Of a DNA stretch of 64,000 nucleotides, positions 15,391 to 24,503 are shown piece by piece. This DNA is from Geomonas propionica. Its GTDB lineage: Bacteria > Desulfobacterota > Desulfuromonadia > Geobacterales > Geobacteraceae. Below the pieces are notes generated by a model. That model was not told where the DNA came from. It was given only the letters and a program-made list of their open reading frames with translations, and searched no databases. The stretch covers positions 217,268-281,267 of the forward strand of contig NZ_JAEMHK010000005.1 in assembly GCF_016458235.1 (NCBI RefSeq), in the 5' to 3' direction. The position numbers and the translations under genes were made by a program. Positions within the stretch are counted from its first letter, which is position 1. The number at the start of each line of letters is the position of its first letter.

Positions 15391-17895
15391 ATGCACGACA
15401 AGGAAAAGAATATCCTTTGCCCCGATGATATCTGTGAACTGGAGGCGCTCCCCATGGACGCCGCAGGCCTGGTCAAGGATTTCAAACACCACTACTTCCA
15501 TCACCTGGGGCGGGACAAGTTCTGCAGCAACACCCGCTATCACTATCAAGCCCTTGCCTACACCATCCGCGAGCGCCTGATCGAGCGCTGGAACAATACC
15601 CGCTACGCCTATATCAACGCCAACACCAAGACAGGCTACTACCTCTCGCTGGAATTCCTGATGGGGCGTGCGCTCGGTAACGCGGTGCTCAACCTGGGTC
15701 TGGACGAGCCGGTCGCGGAGGCGATGCAGAAGTACGGTCTGCAATTGGAGGAGCTAGCCGACCAGGAGATCGACGCGGGCCTGGGCAACGGCGGTCTCGG
15801 CCGCCTGGCCGCCTGCTTTTTGGATAGCTGCGCCACGCTGCAGCTGCCGGTGATGGGGTACGGCATCCGCTACGAGTACGGCATGTTCCGCCAGCGTATC
15901 GAGGACGGCCGCCAGGTCGAGGAGCCGGACCACTGGCTGCGCGACGGCAACCCGTGGGAGATGGAGCGCCCCGAGTACACCCAGCGGGTCCGCTTCGGCG
16001 GGCGCTGCGAAACCAGGCGCAACGAGGACGGCACCGTGAGCTTCTGCTGGCTCGACACCCACGACGTGATCGCGGTCCCGTACGACCTCCCCATCCCCGG
16101 CTATAGGAACGGGACCGTCAACACGCTGCGGCTCTGGAAGGCCGCTGCCACCGACGTCTTTGACCTGGGGGAGTTCAACGCCGGCAGCTACACCGAGTCC
16201 GTCGCCATGAAGAACGAGGCGGAGAACATCACCATGGTGCTCTACCCCAACGACGCCAGTGAAAACGGCAAGGCGCTCAGGCTCAGGCAGCAGTACTTCC
16301 TGGCCTCGGCCAGCCTGCAGGACGTCCTGCAGCGCTGGATCTCGCGGCAGGGCAAAACTTTCGACCACTTCGCGGAGCGCAACTGCTTCCAGTTGAACGA
16401 CACCCACCCAAGCTGCGCCGTTCCGGAGCTGATGCGCCTGCTCATGGACGAGCAGGGACTCTCCTGGGACGAGGCATGGCAGATCACCACCAGGACCATG
16501 GCCTACACCAACCACACCCTGCTCCCGGAAGCGCTGGAGAAGTGGTCCGTACCCCTGTTCAGACAGCTCCTGCCGCGTCTTCTTGACATCATCCTGGAGA
16601 TCAACGCCCGCTTTCTCGGCGAGGTCGCCAGCCGCTGGCCCGGCGACAGCGAGCGCCTGCGCAACATGTCCATCATCGAGGAAGGGGACGTGCAGCAGGT
16701 CCGCATGGCCTACCTCGCCATCGTCGGCAGTTTCTCGGTCAACGGCGTGGCGGCCCTGCACTCAGAATTGTTGGTCCAGGGGCTGTTCCGCGACTTCTAC
16801 GAGCTGTGGCCGGAGAAGTTTAACAACAAGACCAACGGTGTTACCCCGCGCCGCTGGCTCGGGCGCTGCAACCCCGGGCTCACCAGGCTGCTCGCCTCCA
16901 GGATCGGCGACGGCTTCGTGGCCGACCTCTACAAGATCTCCGAGGCGGTTCGTTTCGCCGACGACCCGGAGTTCCGCAGGGAGTGGCATGAGGTCAAAAG
17001 GACCAACAAGGAGCGGCTGGCCGCCCTGGTGCAGGAACAGTGCGGCGTCGCCTTCAACCCCGACAGCCTCTTCGACGTCCAGGTGAAAAGAATCCACGAG
17101 TACAAGCGTCAGCTTCTGAACGTGCTGCACGTGATCCACCTCTACGACCGCATCAAGCGCGGCGATACCGACGGCTGGACCAACCGCTGCGTGCTGATCG
17201 GCGGCAAGGCCGCCCCCGGCTACTACATGGCCAAGCTGATCATCAAGCTGATCAGCAACGTAGCGCGCGTGGTGAACGAGGACCCGGTGGTGGGGGACCG
17301 GCTCAAGGTTGCATTCCTTCCCAACTACCGCGTCACCGCCATGGAGGTCATCTGCCCCGGCACCGATCTCTCCGAGCAGATCTCCACCGCCGGCAAGGAA
17401 GCCTCCGGCACCGGGAACATGAAGTTCATGATGAACGGGGCGATCACCATCGGCACCCTGGACGGCGCCAACATCGAGATCCGCGAGGAAGTAGGGGACG
17501 AGAACTTCTTCGTCTTCGGTCTCACGGCCGAGGAGGTGGAGCGCGCGCGCCGCACCTACAATCCCGCCGGCATCGTCGCCGCCGACCCGGAACTGGAGCG
17601 GGTCATGCAGCTTCTCACCAGCGGGCACTTCAACATGTTCGAGAAGGGGATCTTCGAGCCTATCGTGAAAGCGATCATGAGCCCGAGCGACCCCTGGATG
17701 GTTGCCGCCGACTTCCGCAGCTTCGTCCGGGCGCAGAGGCAGGCCGCCGAGGCCTACCTGGACCGGGAGGCGTGGGTCCGGATGAGCATCGTCAACAGTG
17801 CCCGCAGCGGCAAGTTCTCCACCGACCGGACCATCACCGAGTACAACGAGGGGATCTGGCACCTGCGCGCGGTGGACCCGCAGGCCGAAAGGTAG
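15391..17895 (+). CDS. glgP: Glycogen/alpha-glucan phosphorylase
   Basis: 834 residues, typical length for family GT35. It releases glucose 1-phosphate from the non-reducing ends of glycogen or maltodextrins in the cytosol. Evidence includes the N-terminal YYLSLEFLMGRALGNAVLNL, the substrate region LGNGGLGRLAACFLDS, GYGIRYEYGMFRQ, LNDTHPSCAVPELMRLL, TNHTLLPEALEKW, VKRIHEYKRQLLN, and the PLP site EASGTGNMKFMMNG with the Schiff-base Lys at about 678, followed by GTLDGANIEI. The ATG at 15391 has AAAAGGAG nine bases upstream. It stands alone; no glycogen synthase or branching enzyme is in the window. A C/G hairpin lies in the leader. Confidence 0.97.
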   Translation: MHDKEKNILCPDDICELEALPMDAAGLVKDFKHHYFHHLGRDKFCSNTRYHYQALAYTIRERLIERWNNTRYAYINANTKTGYYLSLEFLMGRALGNAVLNLGLDEPVAEAMQKYGLQLEELADQEIDAGLGNGGLGRLAACFLDSCATLQLPVMGYGIRYEYGMFRQRIEDGRQVEEPDHWLRDGNPWEMERPEYTQRVRFGGRCETRRNEDGTVSFCWLDTHDVIAVPYDLPIPGYRNGTVNTLRLWKAAATDVFDLGEFNAGSYTESVAMKNEAENITMVLYPNDASENGKALRLRQQYFLASASLQDVLQRWISRQGKTFDHFAERNCFQLNDTHPSCAVPELMRLLMDEQGLSWDEAWQITTRTMAYTNHTLLPEALEKWSVPLFRQLLPRLLDIILEINARFLGEVASRWPGDSERLRNMSIIEEGDVQQVRMAYLAIVGSFSVNGVAALHSELLVQGLFRDFYELWPEKFNNKTNGVTPRRWLGRCNPGLTRLLASRIGDGFVADLYKISEAVRFADDPEFRREWHEVKRTNKERLAALVQEQCGVAFNPDSLFDVQVKRIHEYKRQLLNVLHVIHLYDRIKRGDTDGWTNRCVLIGGKAAPGYYMAKLIIKLISNVARVVNEDPVVGDRLKVAFLPNYRVTAMEVICPGTDLSEQISTAGKEASGTGNMKFMMNGAITIGTLDGANIEIREEVGDENFFVFGLTAEEVERARRTYNPAGIVAADPELERVMQLLTSGHFNMFEKGIFEPIVKAIMSPSDPWMVAADFRSFVRAQRQAAEAYLDREAWVRMSIVNSARSGKFSTDRTITEYNEGIWHLRAVDPQAER

Positions 17896-18048
17896 CTCGC
17901 GACTGCGTCAACTTCTCCTCAAGATTCCTTCGGGACAGCCGATACGTCAGACAAAGTGTCGAGACACACGGTGTAACAGCCGGACCTTGTGCAGCCCGCG
18001 TGTCAGAAGCTGGTTGAGAGATTGATTCAGAAACTTTCGGAGGAATAA

Positions 18049-18546
18049 ATGTCTACCGCCAATCTGCCGATCAAAAAGGGTGAGTCGAGCAACGAACTGA
18101 TCCAGCTGGTGAGCTTCAACCTGGGCGCAGAAGAGTACGCCGTCGAGGTGCTGAAGGTGCGCGAGATCATCAGGATGACCCCCATTACCCACATTCCCAA
18201 CACCCCGCCCAGCGTAGAGGGGATCATCAACCTGCGCGGCAAGGTGATACCGATTATCTCGCTGAGGAACCGGTTCAGCATGTGCAGCACCGACGACGAC
18301 CAGCACACCAGGATCATGGTCATGGACATCGACGGCAAGCTCATGGGGTTCATCGTCGACGGCGTTTCCGAGGTGATCAGGATCTCCAGCGGCGAGATCC
18401 AGCCCCCGCCCAGCATCGCCGCGGGCGGTGTGGACCAGGACTTTATCTGCGGGGTCATAAAGCACGGCGAGCAGTTGCTGCTCATGCTGCAGCTTGACCG
18501 CATGTTCACCAGCGCCGAGCAGGACGCCTTCTCCAATTTCGGGTAA
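18049..18546 (+). CDS. cheW: Chemotaxis coupling protein CheW
   Basis: 165 residues forming the two five-stranded SH3-like barrels of CheW: LIQLVSFNLGAEEYAVEVLK, VREIIRMTPITHIPNTP, VEGIINLRGKVIPIISLRNRF, MVMDIDGKLMGFIVDGVSEV and QDFICGVIKHGEQLLLMLQL. It links chemoreceptors to the kinase CheA at the cytoplasmic membrane. No cheA, receptor or other che gene is adjacent, so it is an orphan copy or serves an array encoded elsewhere. GGAGG lies eight bases upstream of the ATG. A terminator follows at 18610. Confidence 0.95.
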   Translation: MSTANLPIKKGESSNELIQLVSFNLGAEEYAVEVLKVREIIRMTPITHIPNTPPSVEGIINLRGKVIPIISLRNRFSMCSTDDDQHTRIMVMDIDGKLMGFIVDGVSEVIRISSGEIQPPPSIAAGGVDQDFICGVIKHGEQLLLMLQLDRMFTSAEQDAFSNFG

Positions 18547-18609
18547 CGACGACGGAGAGTCCCATTCCCCCGGGGAGGGGAGGGGCAGGGCGAAAGAATC
18601 GAGAAAAGG

Positions 18610-18643
18610 ACGGGGGACCGGCATGACGTCGGCCCCCGTTTTT
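18610..18643 (+). terminator. Terminator after cheW
   Basis: CGGGGGaCCG (18611-18620) pairs with CGGCCCCCG (18630-18638) with one bulge, followed by TTTTTA. Confidence 0.7.
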
Positions 18644-18861
18644 ACTAACGACCGGATTGGGCTTGGAAAGGCCGGTGAACGTTTTACGGTGCACGACCGG
18701 GGACGGGTCAGGCTCCTTTTGAACAGGATGTGTCGGAAAGTTGAACACTTTTTGGCCGGGTGACCGCCATCTCGTCTCATCCTTCTCCGGGGCAGCCGGC
18801 TTTGTGGCGCGAAAACAGCGGGTTAATACTATTGTCGCTGACTGGACGGCACTTTCGTTTC

Positions 18862-18877
18862 TGGCACTGTCTGTGCT
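18862..18877 (+). promoter_or_regulatory. Possible sigma-54 promoter
   Basis: TGGCAC, five bases, GTGCT: the -24 GG and -12 GC are separated by exactly ten bases as required. It lies 77 bp upstream of the small membrane protein start at 18954. The only weak position is G instead of T before TGC. Confidence 0.45.
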
Positions 18878-18953
18878 ATTAACAACTCAGGCCGTGGCGC
18901 ACCGCACCAATTCCGTAAAGCATGCAAACTCGGCCGGGTAAGGAGCCCCTCTG

Positions 18954-19136
18954 ATGGAATACCTGAGCTATGGCTACGAAAGTATCCTCTACATCGTCCT
19001 GGTATTGGTCCTATGCCATTTGGTGCTGGACGTGCTGCCGCCTTGGTACAAGCGCACACGCCACCTACTCGCGTCGATGCCGCTCAGGATCGCCAGCGGG
19101 CTCTTGATCATCATCATCTCCTTTTTCCTTTTGTAG
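18954..19136 (+). CDS. Small membrane protein, 60 aa, unknown
   Basis: MEYLSYGYESILYIVLVLVL opens a first transmembrane helix, a short basic loop (WYKRTRHLL) follows, and a second helix ends the protein (IASGLLIIIISFFLL). No family recognised. It is called because a Shine-Dalgarno (TAAGGAG) lies eight bases upstream of the ATG, a sigma-54-like promoter precedes it and a strong terminator follows at 19191, so it is a self-contained transcription unit. Confidence 0.6.
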   Translation: MEYLSYGYESILYIVLVLVLCHLVLDVLPPWYKRTRHLLASMPLRIASGLLIIIISFFLL

Positions 19137-19190
19137 CAGCGGGCTCTCCTCGCGCACCTGACTGCCGACAGGCCATGTATCAACACACAA

Positions 19191-19223
19191 CAAGGCCGGG
19201 ACTATCGTCCCGGCCTTGTCTCG
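19191..19223 (+). terminator. Terminator after small membrane protein
   Basis: Perfect 12-bp stem CAAGGCCGGGAC / GTCCCGGCCTTG, loop TATC, then TCTCGTTTT. Confidence 0.85.
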
Positions 19224-19304
19224 TTTTGGGTCCAGAGATTTCCCGACGTTACAGCGACAATAGCCGGTCGGGACAATTCGTAAGTTAGATTTGTTAAATT
19301 GAAA

Positions 19305-19333
19305 TTGACAAATGTGTCCTATGAAAATATAGT
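19305..19333 (+). promoter_or_regulatory. Sigma-70 promoter of the PKD-repeat protein
   Basis: TTGACA (19305-19310), 17-bp spacer, TATAGT (19328-19333) in an AT-rich pocket. Predicts a leader of about 115 nt before the ATG at 19457; I could not assign that leader to a known riboswitch. Confidence 0.7.
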
Positions 19334-19456
19334 CGCCGACATCTCGATGCCGTGAGGTAGCTGTGAGGTCTTGCCGCAAGCGCTTCCGGGAGAGTTTGCC
19401 GCTGTCTGCCTCCTGCCTCTGGAGCGGCCCGAGAAACCACTTCAAGGAGGTTCTAG

Positions 19457-21592
19457 ATGTCACACAACAGATGGACGGCTTTTCCTGCAGTATCGCTTCT
19501 CCTGTCAGTCGCCTGCGTTTCTCCTGCCACCGCTGCCGATTTGGTAGTCAGTGGTGGGGTGCAGACCCTGTCGGGTGAGCAGAGCTTTGACAATGTCAGT
19601 ATTATCAATGGCGGCAAGTTGTACGTTGCCCCTTACAACGGGTCGACCGGGGGCTATTTGAAGCTCAAGGCGAACAAGGTCGTCGTCGACGCCACGTCGT
19701 CGATCATAGCCGATGGCAGAGGCTACCGGGGTGCGTTCAACAGCCCCGGTGAAGGCCCGGGAGCTGGTGGCATCGGGAGCATCGATGGCGGCGGCGGTGG
19801 CGCGTATGGCGGCAAAGGCGGTAACGGCGTGACCGATGGAGGATGGAGAGTGGATGGTCTCGGCGGTTTACCGTACGGGAGCGCGGACACGCTCAGCATC
19901 GAAATGGGATCTTCTGCCGGAGCGGCTGGTTACGTGGATTACTCGTACAACGACGGTGGTTTCGGCGGCAATGGTGGCGGCGCACTCTGGATCGAGGCTG
20001 AAAACATCAGCAACGCGGGAACAATCTCTGCCAACGGAGATGACGGCAAAATTTACTACAACGACTCCACCGGCGGCGGGGCAGGGGGGGGCATCCTCCT
20101 CTACGGCAACACCATCGTCAACACGGGAAGCCTCAAAGCCAACGGCGGTGGTGGCGGGGCCTACGGCTGCGGCACGCCGGGCATGTGCGGGCAGGACGAC
20201 GGCGGCGGCGGTGGTGGCGGCGGCAGGATCAAGATCTTCTACGGATCGCTGCAGAATTCCGGAACTGTTTCCGTTGCCGGGGGCAGAGGTGGTCTGTACG
20301 CTGCCGCAGGGAGCAACGGTACCTTCTTCAGCATCGCCAAGGCGGCTCCCCCCATTGCCAACGCCGGCGCCGACATTTCCTTCAACGAGGGAACCGTCGT
20401 GGTCCTGGACGGGTCCGCAAGTAGCTCTGTCAGCGGGGATGCGTTGTCCTACACCTGGTCGCAGATCGCGGGCACCCCGGTAGCCTTGAACATGGCTGAC
20501 ACGGTTCATCCGAACTTCGTCGCCCCTCTGGTGTCCGCGGGCGGGAGCACGCTTACCTTCCAGTTGATCGTCAAGGATACCCACTTCCCGAGCGCCCCTG
20601 ATACCGTCAACGTCACGATCAAGAACATCAATCATCCGCCGGAGGCCATTGCGGGTGACGACCAGACGGTCGCCGAGAAGTCGCCGGTGCAACTGGACGG
20701 TTCGGTAAGCTGGGATCTGGATGGTGAAGACCTCACCTACACCTGGGAGCAGGTAGCCGGGCCTGCGGTGCCGATGGCCGAGACCAACGCAGTGTCCCCG
20801 ACCTTCCTTGCCCCTTCGGTAGGCGTCGAAGGTGCGAGACTCACCTTCATGCTTTCCGTGACTGACGGGATCGACACTGATACCGACACGGTCGACATCG
20901 TGGTGGAGAACGTAAACCACGCCCCGGTTGCCAATGCCGGTACCGATCTGACCTACAACGAAGGGAGCCTGGTCACACTCAATGGTACGTCGAGCAGCGA
21001 TCCCGACCTCGACGCCCTGAGCTACACCTGGAGCCAGGTAGGCGGGCCGGCGGTCATCCTGTCCGACGCCACCAGCCCCAATCCGACCTTCACCGCTCCG
21101 CTGGTGGGCATGGGTGGCGAGGATCTCACCTTCCAACTGGTGGTAAATGACGGCCTCGCGGCCAGCGAACTGGCGGACGAAGTGGTGGTCCACATCCTGA
21201 ACGTCAACGATCCTCCCTCCTGCGTCAATGCCCAGGTGGTACCCGGCGCACTCTGGCCGCCCAACCACAAGCTGGTTCCGGTCACCATCACCGGCGTCAG
21301 CGACCCGGACAACGACAAGATAACCCTCACCATTACCGGCATCACGCAGGATGAAACCATCAACGGTCTTGGCGATGGCGATACCAGCCCCGATGCGGTG
21401 ATCCAGGGTGACAAGGCCCTGCTGCGCGCGGAGCGTTCCGGCACCGGCAACGGCCGTGTCTACCGCATCAACTTCAACGCGGCTGACGGTCAAGGCGGCG
21501 CGTGCACCGGTTCCGTCACCGTCGGCGTACCTCACAGCAAGAACGATGCTATCGTTGACGATGGTCAGAACTACAATGCTCTCCAGCCCTAA
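19457..21592 (+). CDS. Secreted Gly-rich protein with PKD/Ig-like repeats
   Basis: 711 residues. The signal peptide ends at about residue 27 (ACVSPATAADLV). Residues about 28-295 are Gly-rich and repetitive (GGGGGAYGGKGGNG, GGGAGGGILLYG, DDGGGGGGGGRIKIFYG), resembling a beta-helix-like surface domain. Three tandem PKD-like domains of about 93 residues follow, each with ADxxFNEG, VVLDGSASSS, YTWSQ and ending VxIxNxNHPP. The C-terminal domain (~110 residues) begins CVNAQVVPGALWPPNHKLVP and resembles HYR-type endings. PKD domains mediate binding of carbohydrates or proteins outside the cell. No sortase, T9SS or autotransporter tail is seen. CAAGGAGG lies six bases upstream of the ATG. Probably a surface or extracellular matrix protein. 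Confidence 0.85.
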   Translation: MSHNRWTAFPAVSLLLSVACVSPATAADLVVSGGVQTLSGEQSFDNVSIINGGKLYVAPYNGSTGGYLKLKANKVVVDATSSIIADGRGYRGAFNSPGEGPGAGGIGSIDGGGGGAYGGKGGNGVTDGGWRVDGLGGLPYGSADTLSIEMGSSAGAAGYVDYSYNDGGFGGNGGGALWIEAENISNAGTISANGDDGKIYYNDSTGGGAGGGILLYGNTIVNTGSLKANGGGGGAYGCGTPGMCGQDDGGGGGGGGRIKIFYGSLQNSGTVSVAGGRGGLYAAAGSNGTFFSIAKAAPPIANAGADISFNEGTVVVLDGSASSSVSGDALSYTWSQIAGTPVALNMADTVHPNFVAPLVSAGGSTLTFQLIVKDTHFPSAPDTVNVTIKNINHPPEAIAGDDQTVAEKSPVQLDGSVSWDLDGEDLTYTWEQVAGPAVPMAETNAVSPTFLAPSVGVEGARLTFMLSVTDGIDTDTDTVDIVVENVNHAPVANAGTDLTYNEGSLVTLNGTSSSDPDLDALSYTWSQVGGPAVILSDATSPNPTFTAPLVGMGGEDLTFQLVVNDGLAASELADEVVVHILNVNDPPSCVNAQVVPGALWPPNHKLVPVTITGVSDPDNDKITLTITGITQDETINGLGDGDTSPDAVIQGDKALLRAERSGTGNGRVYRINFNAADGQGGACTGSVTVGVPHSKNDAIVDDGQNYNALQP

Positions 21593-21612
21593 CCGGCTGA
21601 AGCTGTAATGTG

Positions 21613-21645
21613 CGGCGGCGGGGTATCTTCCCGCCGCCGTTTTTT
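21613..21645 (+). terminator. Terminator after PKD-repeat protein
   Basis: CGGCGGCGGG / CCCGCCGCCG stem followed by TTTTTTAT. Confidence 0.85.
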
Positions 21646-21695
21646 ATGGCGGGAATAACGTATCCGGCAGGCGGGATACGGCGCAGGTGAAACAG

Positions 21696-21727
21696 AAAAA
21701 GGCCGGGAATCTTTTCCCGGCCTTTTT
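21696..21727. terminator. Bidirectional terminator
   Basis: AAAAAGGCCGGGA / TCCCGGCCTTTTT stem with a four-to-five-base loop, between convergent genes. It probably ends the ppx transcript on the minus strand. Confidence 0.8.
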
Positions 21728-21756
21728 GCGTCAGCTTCGTGGGGCACGCAAGTAGA

Positions 21757-21776
21757 GGGCGAATGATTATTCACCC
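21757..21776. repeat. Dispersed palindromic repeat, copy 1
   Basis: GGGCGAAT, GATT, ATTCACCC: an 8-bp inverted repeat with one mismatch, followed by CTACA. A second copy with a perfect palindrome is at 27700. The ppx stop codon (complement of CTA at 21777-21779) lies in the conserved base run just after the palindrome. Confidence 0.8.
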
Positions 21777-23324
21777 CTACAGGGGGGGCGCTTGGTGTGG
21801 CTGGATTTGGAGGTCGAGCTTCAGGCGGCAGGACTCCTGGAGCAGGTCGCTTTTGGCCTTGGCCCCGTAGAGCTCGACCGACATATCCTCGTCACCGCCC
21901 AAAGTGAGCCGCAGGACGTCCTTTCCCAGGGCGCAGCCGATCTCCCGCACCACCGCGTTTCGGCGCCGGTCAAGGCCGTCGCATAACCTGAGGATGCCCC
22001 CCAACCGTGCCACCAGGAGCTGGTCCGCAGCCGACAGGCGGGTGTACTCGTCGTGCTTTTTCTTGGGCATGGATTTGCGGTGGTAGCGGGCGATGTTGGC
22101 CATCAGCTCGCGCTCGCGGGGGGTGAAGCCGAACAGGTCGGCGTGGCGTATCAGGTGGTAGGAATGCTTGTGGTGGCTGGAATAACTGATGAAATAGCCG
22201 ACGTCGTGCATGATGGCGGCGGCTTCCAGGAGCCTCAGCTCCTTGTCGCCCCAGCCATAGCGCTGGGCCAGCGCCAGGAATATCTGCCGGGAAAGCCTGG
22301 CGACCTGCTGGGCGTGTCCCTCGTCGATGTGGCAGGAGCGGGCGAACTCCAGCGTGCTGTCGCGCCAGGAGCGCTTCTTCTTTTCCGGCAGCAGGTTGCG
22401 ACGGCGCAGTCCGCGCAGGATGAGCCCCTCGCGGATGCCGCGCTCGTTCACCTTCAGGTGGTTCACCTGGAAGAAGTCCATCAGCTCGTCGACCGCGGTG
22501 ACCCCGGCGATGATGATGTCGGAGCGGTCCGGGTTCAACCCGGGCAGGGCGCGGCGCTCCTTGTCGCTCTTGCGCACCAGCATGGCCAGAAGGTGCACCA
22601 ACTCGGAGCGGAGCAGTTCGTAGCCGTGCAGGGAGTCGAACTTCTCGCCCCTCGACGCGGCTACCATGGCGGCGATGGAGGTGACGGTGCCCCCCGAGCC
22701 GAGCAGGCACTGCATCCCGGCGCGTTCCCCGGTGTAGGAGGCCTTAAGCGTCTTTCGCACATGCTTGCGCAGCTTCTGGTGTTCCGCTTGCTGCACGGGA
22801 TCGCTTTTCAGAAAGCTCTCGGTGAGAAAGACCGCGCCCAGCTCCAGCGAAAGCATCTCCTCGGTGTGCGCTCCCAGCGCGCTAATCAGCTCGAGGCTCC
22901 CCCCTCCGATGTCGAAGATCAGGTGCCGCACCCCGTCGAGCTCGAAATTGTGTTGAGCGGAGAGGGCGGCCAATTCCGCTTCCTCCTCGCCGCTGATTAC
23001 CTCGATCTCCAGGCCGGTCTGCTCCTTGACGGCCGCGACAAGCTCGGGCCCGTTGCTGGCCTTGCGCACCGCGCTGGTGGCCACCGCCTCGATGGAGGCG
23101 ACCCGATAACCGTCGATGATCTTCTTCTGGCGTGACAGTGCCTCGATGGCGCGCTGCCACGCAGCGGGGGAGATGGCGCCGGTCTGGTGCAGCCCCTCGC
23201 CCAGACGCACCAGCACCTTCTCGTCATCGAGGATCTTGTACTTGCCGCTGCCTGCGGTCTCTACGATGATGCTGCGGATCGAGTTGGTGCCAATGTCGAT
23301 GGCGGCCAGCCGGTTCTGTCTCAA
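21777..23324 (-). CDS. Ppx/GppA exopolyphosphatase with HD domain
   Basis: 515 residues. The N-terminal actin-like phosphatase domain has LAAIDIGTNSIRSIIVET, IEAVATSAVRKASNG, VISGEEEAELAALSA, and the phosphate loop LIFDIGGGSLELI. The C-terminal part (about 320-515) is an HD-type module: HIDEGHAQQVARLSRQIF, AAIMHDVGYFISYSSHHKHS. This layout hydrolyses polyphosphate and/or pppGpp to ppGpp in stress control. Translation starts at a TTG (23322-23324) with AAGGAG seven bases upstream. SixA and a helix-hairpin-helix protein lie just upstream on the same strand. The stop codon falls at the end of a dispersed repeat. Confidence 0.92.
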   Translation of the reverse strand: MRQNRLAAIDIGTNSIRSIIVETAGSGKYKILDDEKVLVRLGEGLHQTGAISPAAWQRAIEALSRQKKIIDGYRVASIEAVATSAVRKASNGPELVAAVKEQTGLEIEVISGEEEAELAALSAQHNFELDGVRHLIFDIGGGSLELISALGAHTEEMLSLELGAVFLTESFLKSDPVQQAEHQKLRKHVRKTLKASYTGERAGMQCLLGSGGTVTSIAAMVAASRGEKFDSLHGYELLRSELVHLLAMLVRKSDKERRALPGLNPDRSDIIIAGVTAVDELMDFFQVNHLKVNERGIREGLILRGLRRRNLLPEKKKRSWRDSTLEFARSCHIDEGHAQQVARLSRQIFLALAQRYGWGDKELRLLEAAAIMHDVGYFISYSSHHKHSYHLIRHADLFGFTPRERELMANIARYHRKSMPKKKHDEYTRLSAADQLLVARLGGILRLCDGLDRRRNAVVREIGCALGKDVLRLTLGGDEDMSVELYGAKAKSDLLQESCRLKLDLQIQPHQAPPL

Positions 23325-23411
23325 CGGCTACTCCTTGCGCATGATGGGATCGTAAGATTGTATCAGGACTGGACGGATTATGACAACCCGTGCCGGCGGG
23401 AGTGGTGACGC

Positions 23412-23936
23412 TTACGCCAAAGCCTTAAGCACTGCCTTTCTCGCTTTCTTGAACCCTTTGCGGACCTTCTTGAGAATGGCGTCCTCCAGTCCGGTGACTT
23501 TCTTTTCTGCCTTGTTAAGTATCTTTGCGATGCGCTTGGACCGCTTGTTGCCGAAATCGTGCATCTGCAACAGGGCGTTCTCGATCTTTTCAAGGTCGGC
23601 TCCGAGTTTCCTGCCGCACTTCTCGGACATCTCGCCCGCAAAACGGTCCCGGGTCGACTGGGCCAGGTTTTCCACCTTTTCCCGCACCCCGACCACCCGT
23701 TGCTGCATGAGCTGTGCGGGCGGTTGTTGATCGCCCAGCTCCATCCCGGCGAGGACCCGGGCCTGTTCCAGTATCGACCCGATATGGCGCCGGTTCACCC
23801 CGCGCACCTTGATCAAGCCATCCTCTCCTGCCTCGGCGATCTTGGCGAAGCTGTCGAATCCCGCATCGTACAGGCGCTTGCCCAAGACCGGGCCGACCCC
23901 TTTCATCCGTCTGAAATCTGCTGCTGACTGGACCAT
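23412..23936 (-). CDS. Helix-hairpin-helix domain protein
   Basis: 174 residues. Residues 1-65 hold two helix-hairpin-helix units, FRRMKGVGPVLGKRLYDAGF and DGLIKVRGVNRRHIGSILEQA, as in DUF4332 or RadA/RNA-polymerase-alpha-type DNA-binding folds. The rest is a long, strongly basic coiled coil (KRSKRIAKILNKAEKKV, KKVRKGFKKARKAVLKALA). It probably binds nucleic acid non-specifically; this is inference from the fold and charge. AAGGAG lies eight bases upstream of the ATG. It lies between sixA and ppx on the same strand. Confidence 0.75.
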   Translation of the reverse strand: MVQSAADFRRMKGVGPVLGKRLYDAGFDSFAKIAEAGEDGLIKVRGVNRRHIGSILEQARVLAGMELGDQQPPAQLMQQRVVGVREKVENLAQSTRDRFAGEMSEKCGRKLGADLEKIENALLQMHDFGNKRSKRIAKILNKAEKKVTGLEDAILKKVRKGFKKARKAVLKALA

Positions 23937-23981
23937 CTTTGACTCTCCTTGTGCGTTTTTTTGTCTTGCGCCGCCTCCCGG

Positions 23982-24503
23982 TCAGCCCCCCTGTCGCAGG
24001 CGGTCGAGGGCCTTGCCGCGCGAGGTGACGATCCTGCCGGTTCCGGTCACCAGTTGCAGGAACAGCGGTTCGCCGCTGCCGCTCGCGCTCCTTTTGAACG
24101 ACACCGTTCCTCCCTTGGCCAGGGTGAGGTTGGCATCTTCGCCAAGAAGCGCCTGTGTCACCATGCCGAGGTCCGGCTCGTGTCCTACCAGGGCGACCTC
24201 GGTGACCTGCGGGTAGAGCTTCAACAGTTCGTCGAGTTTGTCCGGGCGGAAACCGGGAGAGAGCTGGGGCGCCACGATGAGCTCCCGCTTGTAGCGCAAT
24301 TTTTCGGCCAGGATGTCGGCGGTCTGCACCGCGCGTATCAGCGGGCTGGTCAAGATCAGGTCGGGCTCGATGCCGAGTGTGGCGAGGCTTTTGGCTGCTT
24401 TGCGGAAACGTCTTCTGCCGCGCCGGGTGAGGTAGCGGTGCTCTTCAGGTACCTCGGCTGTTCTCTCAATGGCTTCCGCGTGTCGTACTATGTGGATGAT
24501 CAT
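23982..24503 (-). CDS. sixA: Phosphohistidine phosphatase SixA
   Basis: 173 residues of the histidine phosphatase (phosphoglycerate mutase-like) superfamily. The RHG signature at the N-terminus is IIHIVRHAEA (His8 nucleophile), with SPLIRAVQTADIL and the second catalytic His in VALVGHEPDLG. SixA removes phosphate from phosphohistidine on HPt domains or on the nitrogen-related phosphotransferase system. It is close to the family's usual 160 residues. It probably shares a transcript with the helix-hairpin-helix gene and ppx downstream (gaps 45 and 87 bp). Confidence 0.9.
   Translation of the reverse strand: MIIHIVRHAEAIERTAEVPEEHRYLTRRGRRRFRKAAKSLATLGIEPDLILTSPLIRAVQTADILAEKLRYKRELIVAPQLSPGFRPDKLDELLKLYPQVTEVALVGHEPDLGMVTQALLGEDANLTLAKGGTVSFKRSASGSGEPLFLQLVTGTGRIVTSRGKALDRLRQGG

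Larger units (their letters stand above)
18547..18953. other. Intergenic region, 407 bp
   Basis: Holds the cheW terminator (18610) and a sigma-54-like site (18862). The remaining short frames (18494-18763 and 18741-18941) lack ribosome-binding sites and protein features and are not called. Confidence 0.6.

Noticed and set aside
19868..21535. Minus-strand frame of 555 codons opposite the PKD-repeat gene
   Set aside because: Repeats in the translation only mirror the PKD repeats of the sense strand.
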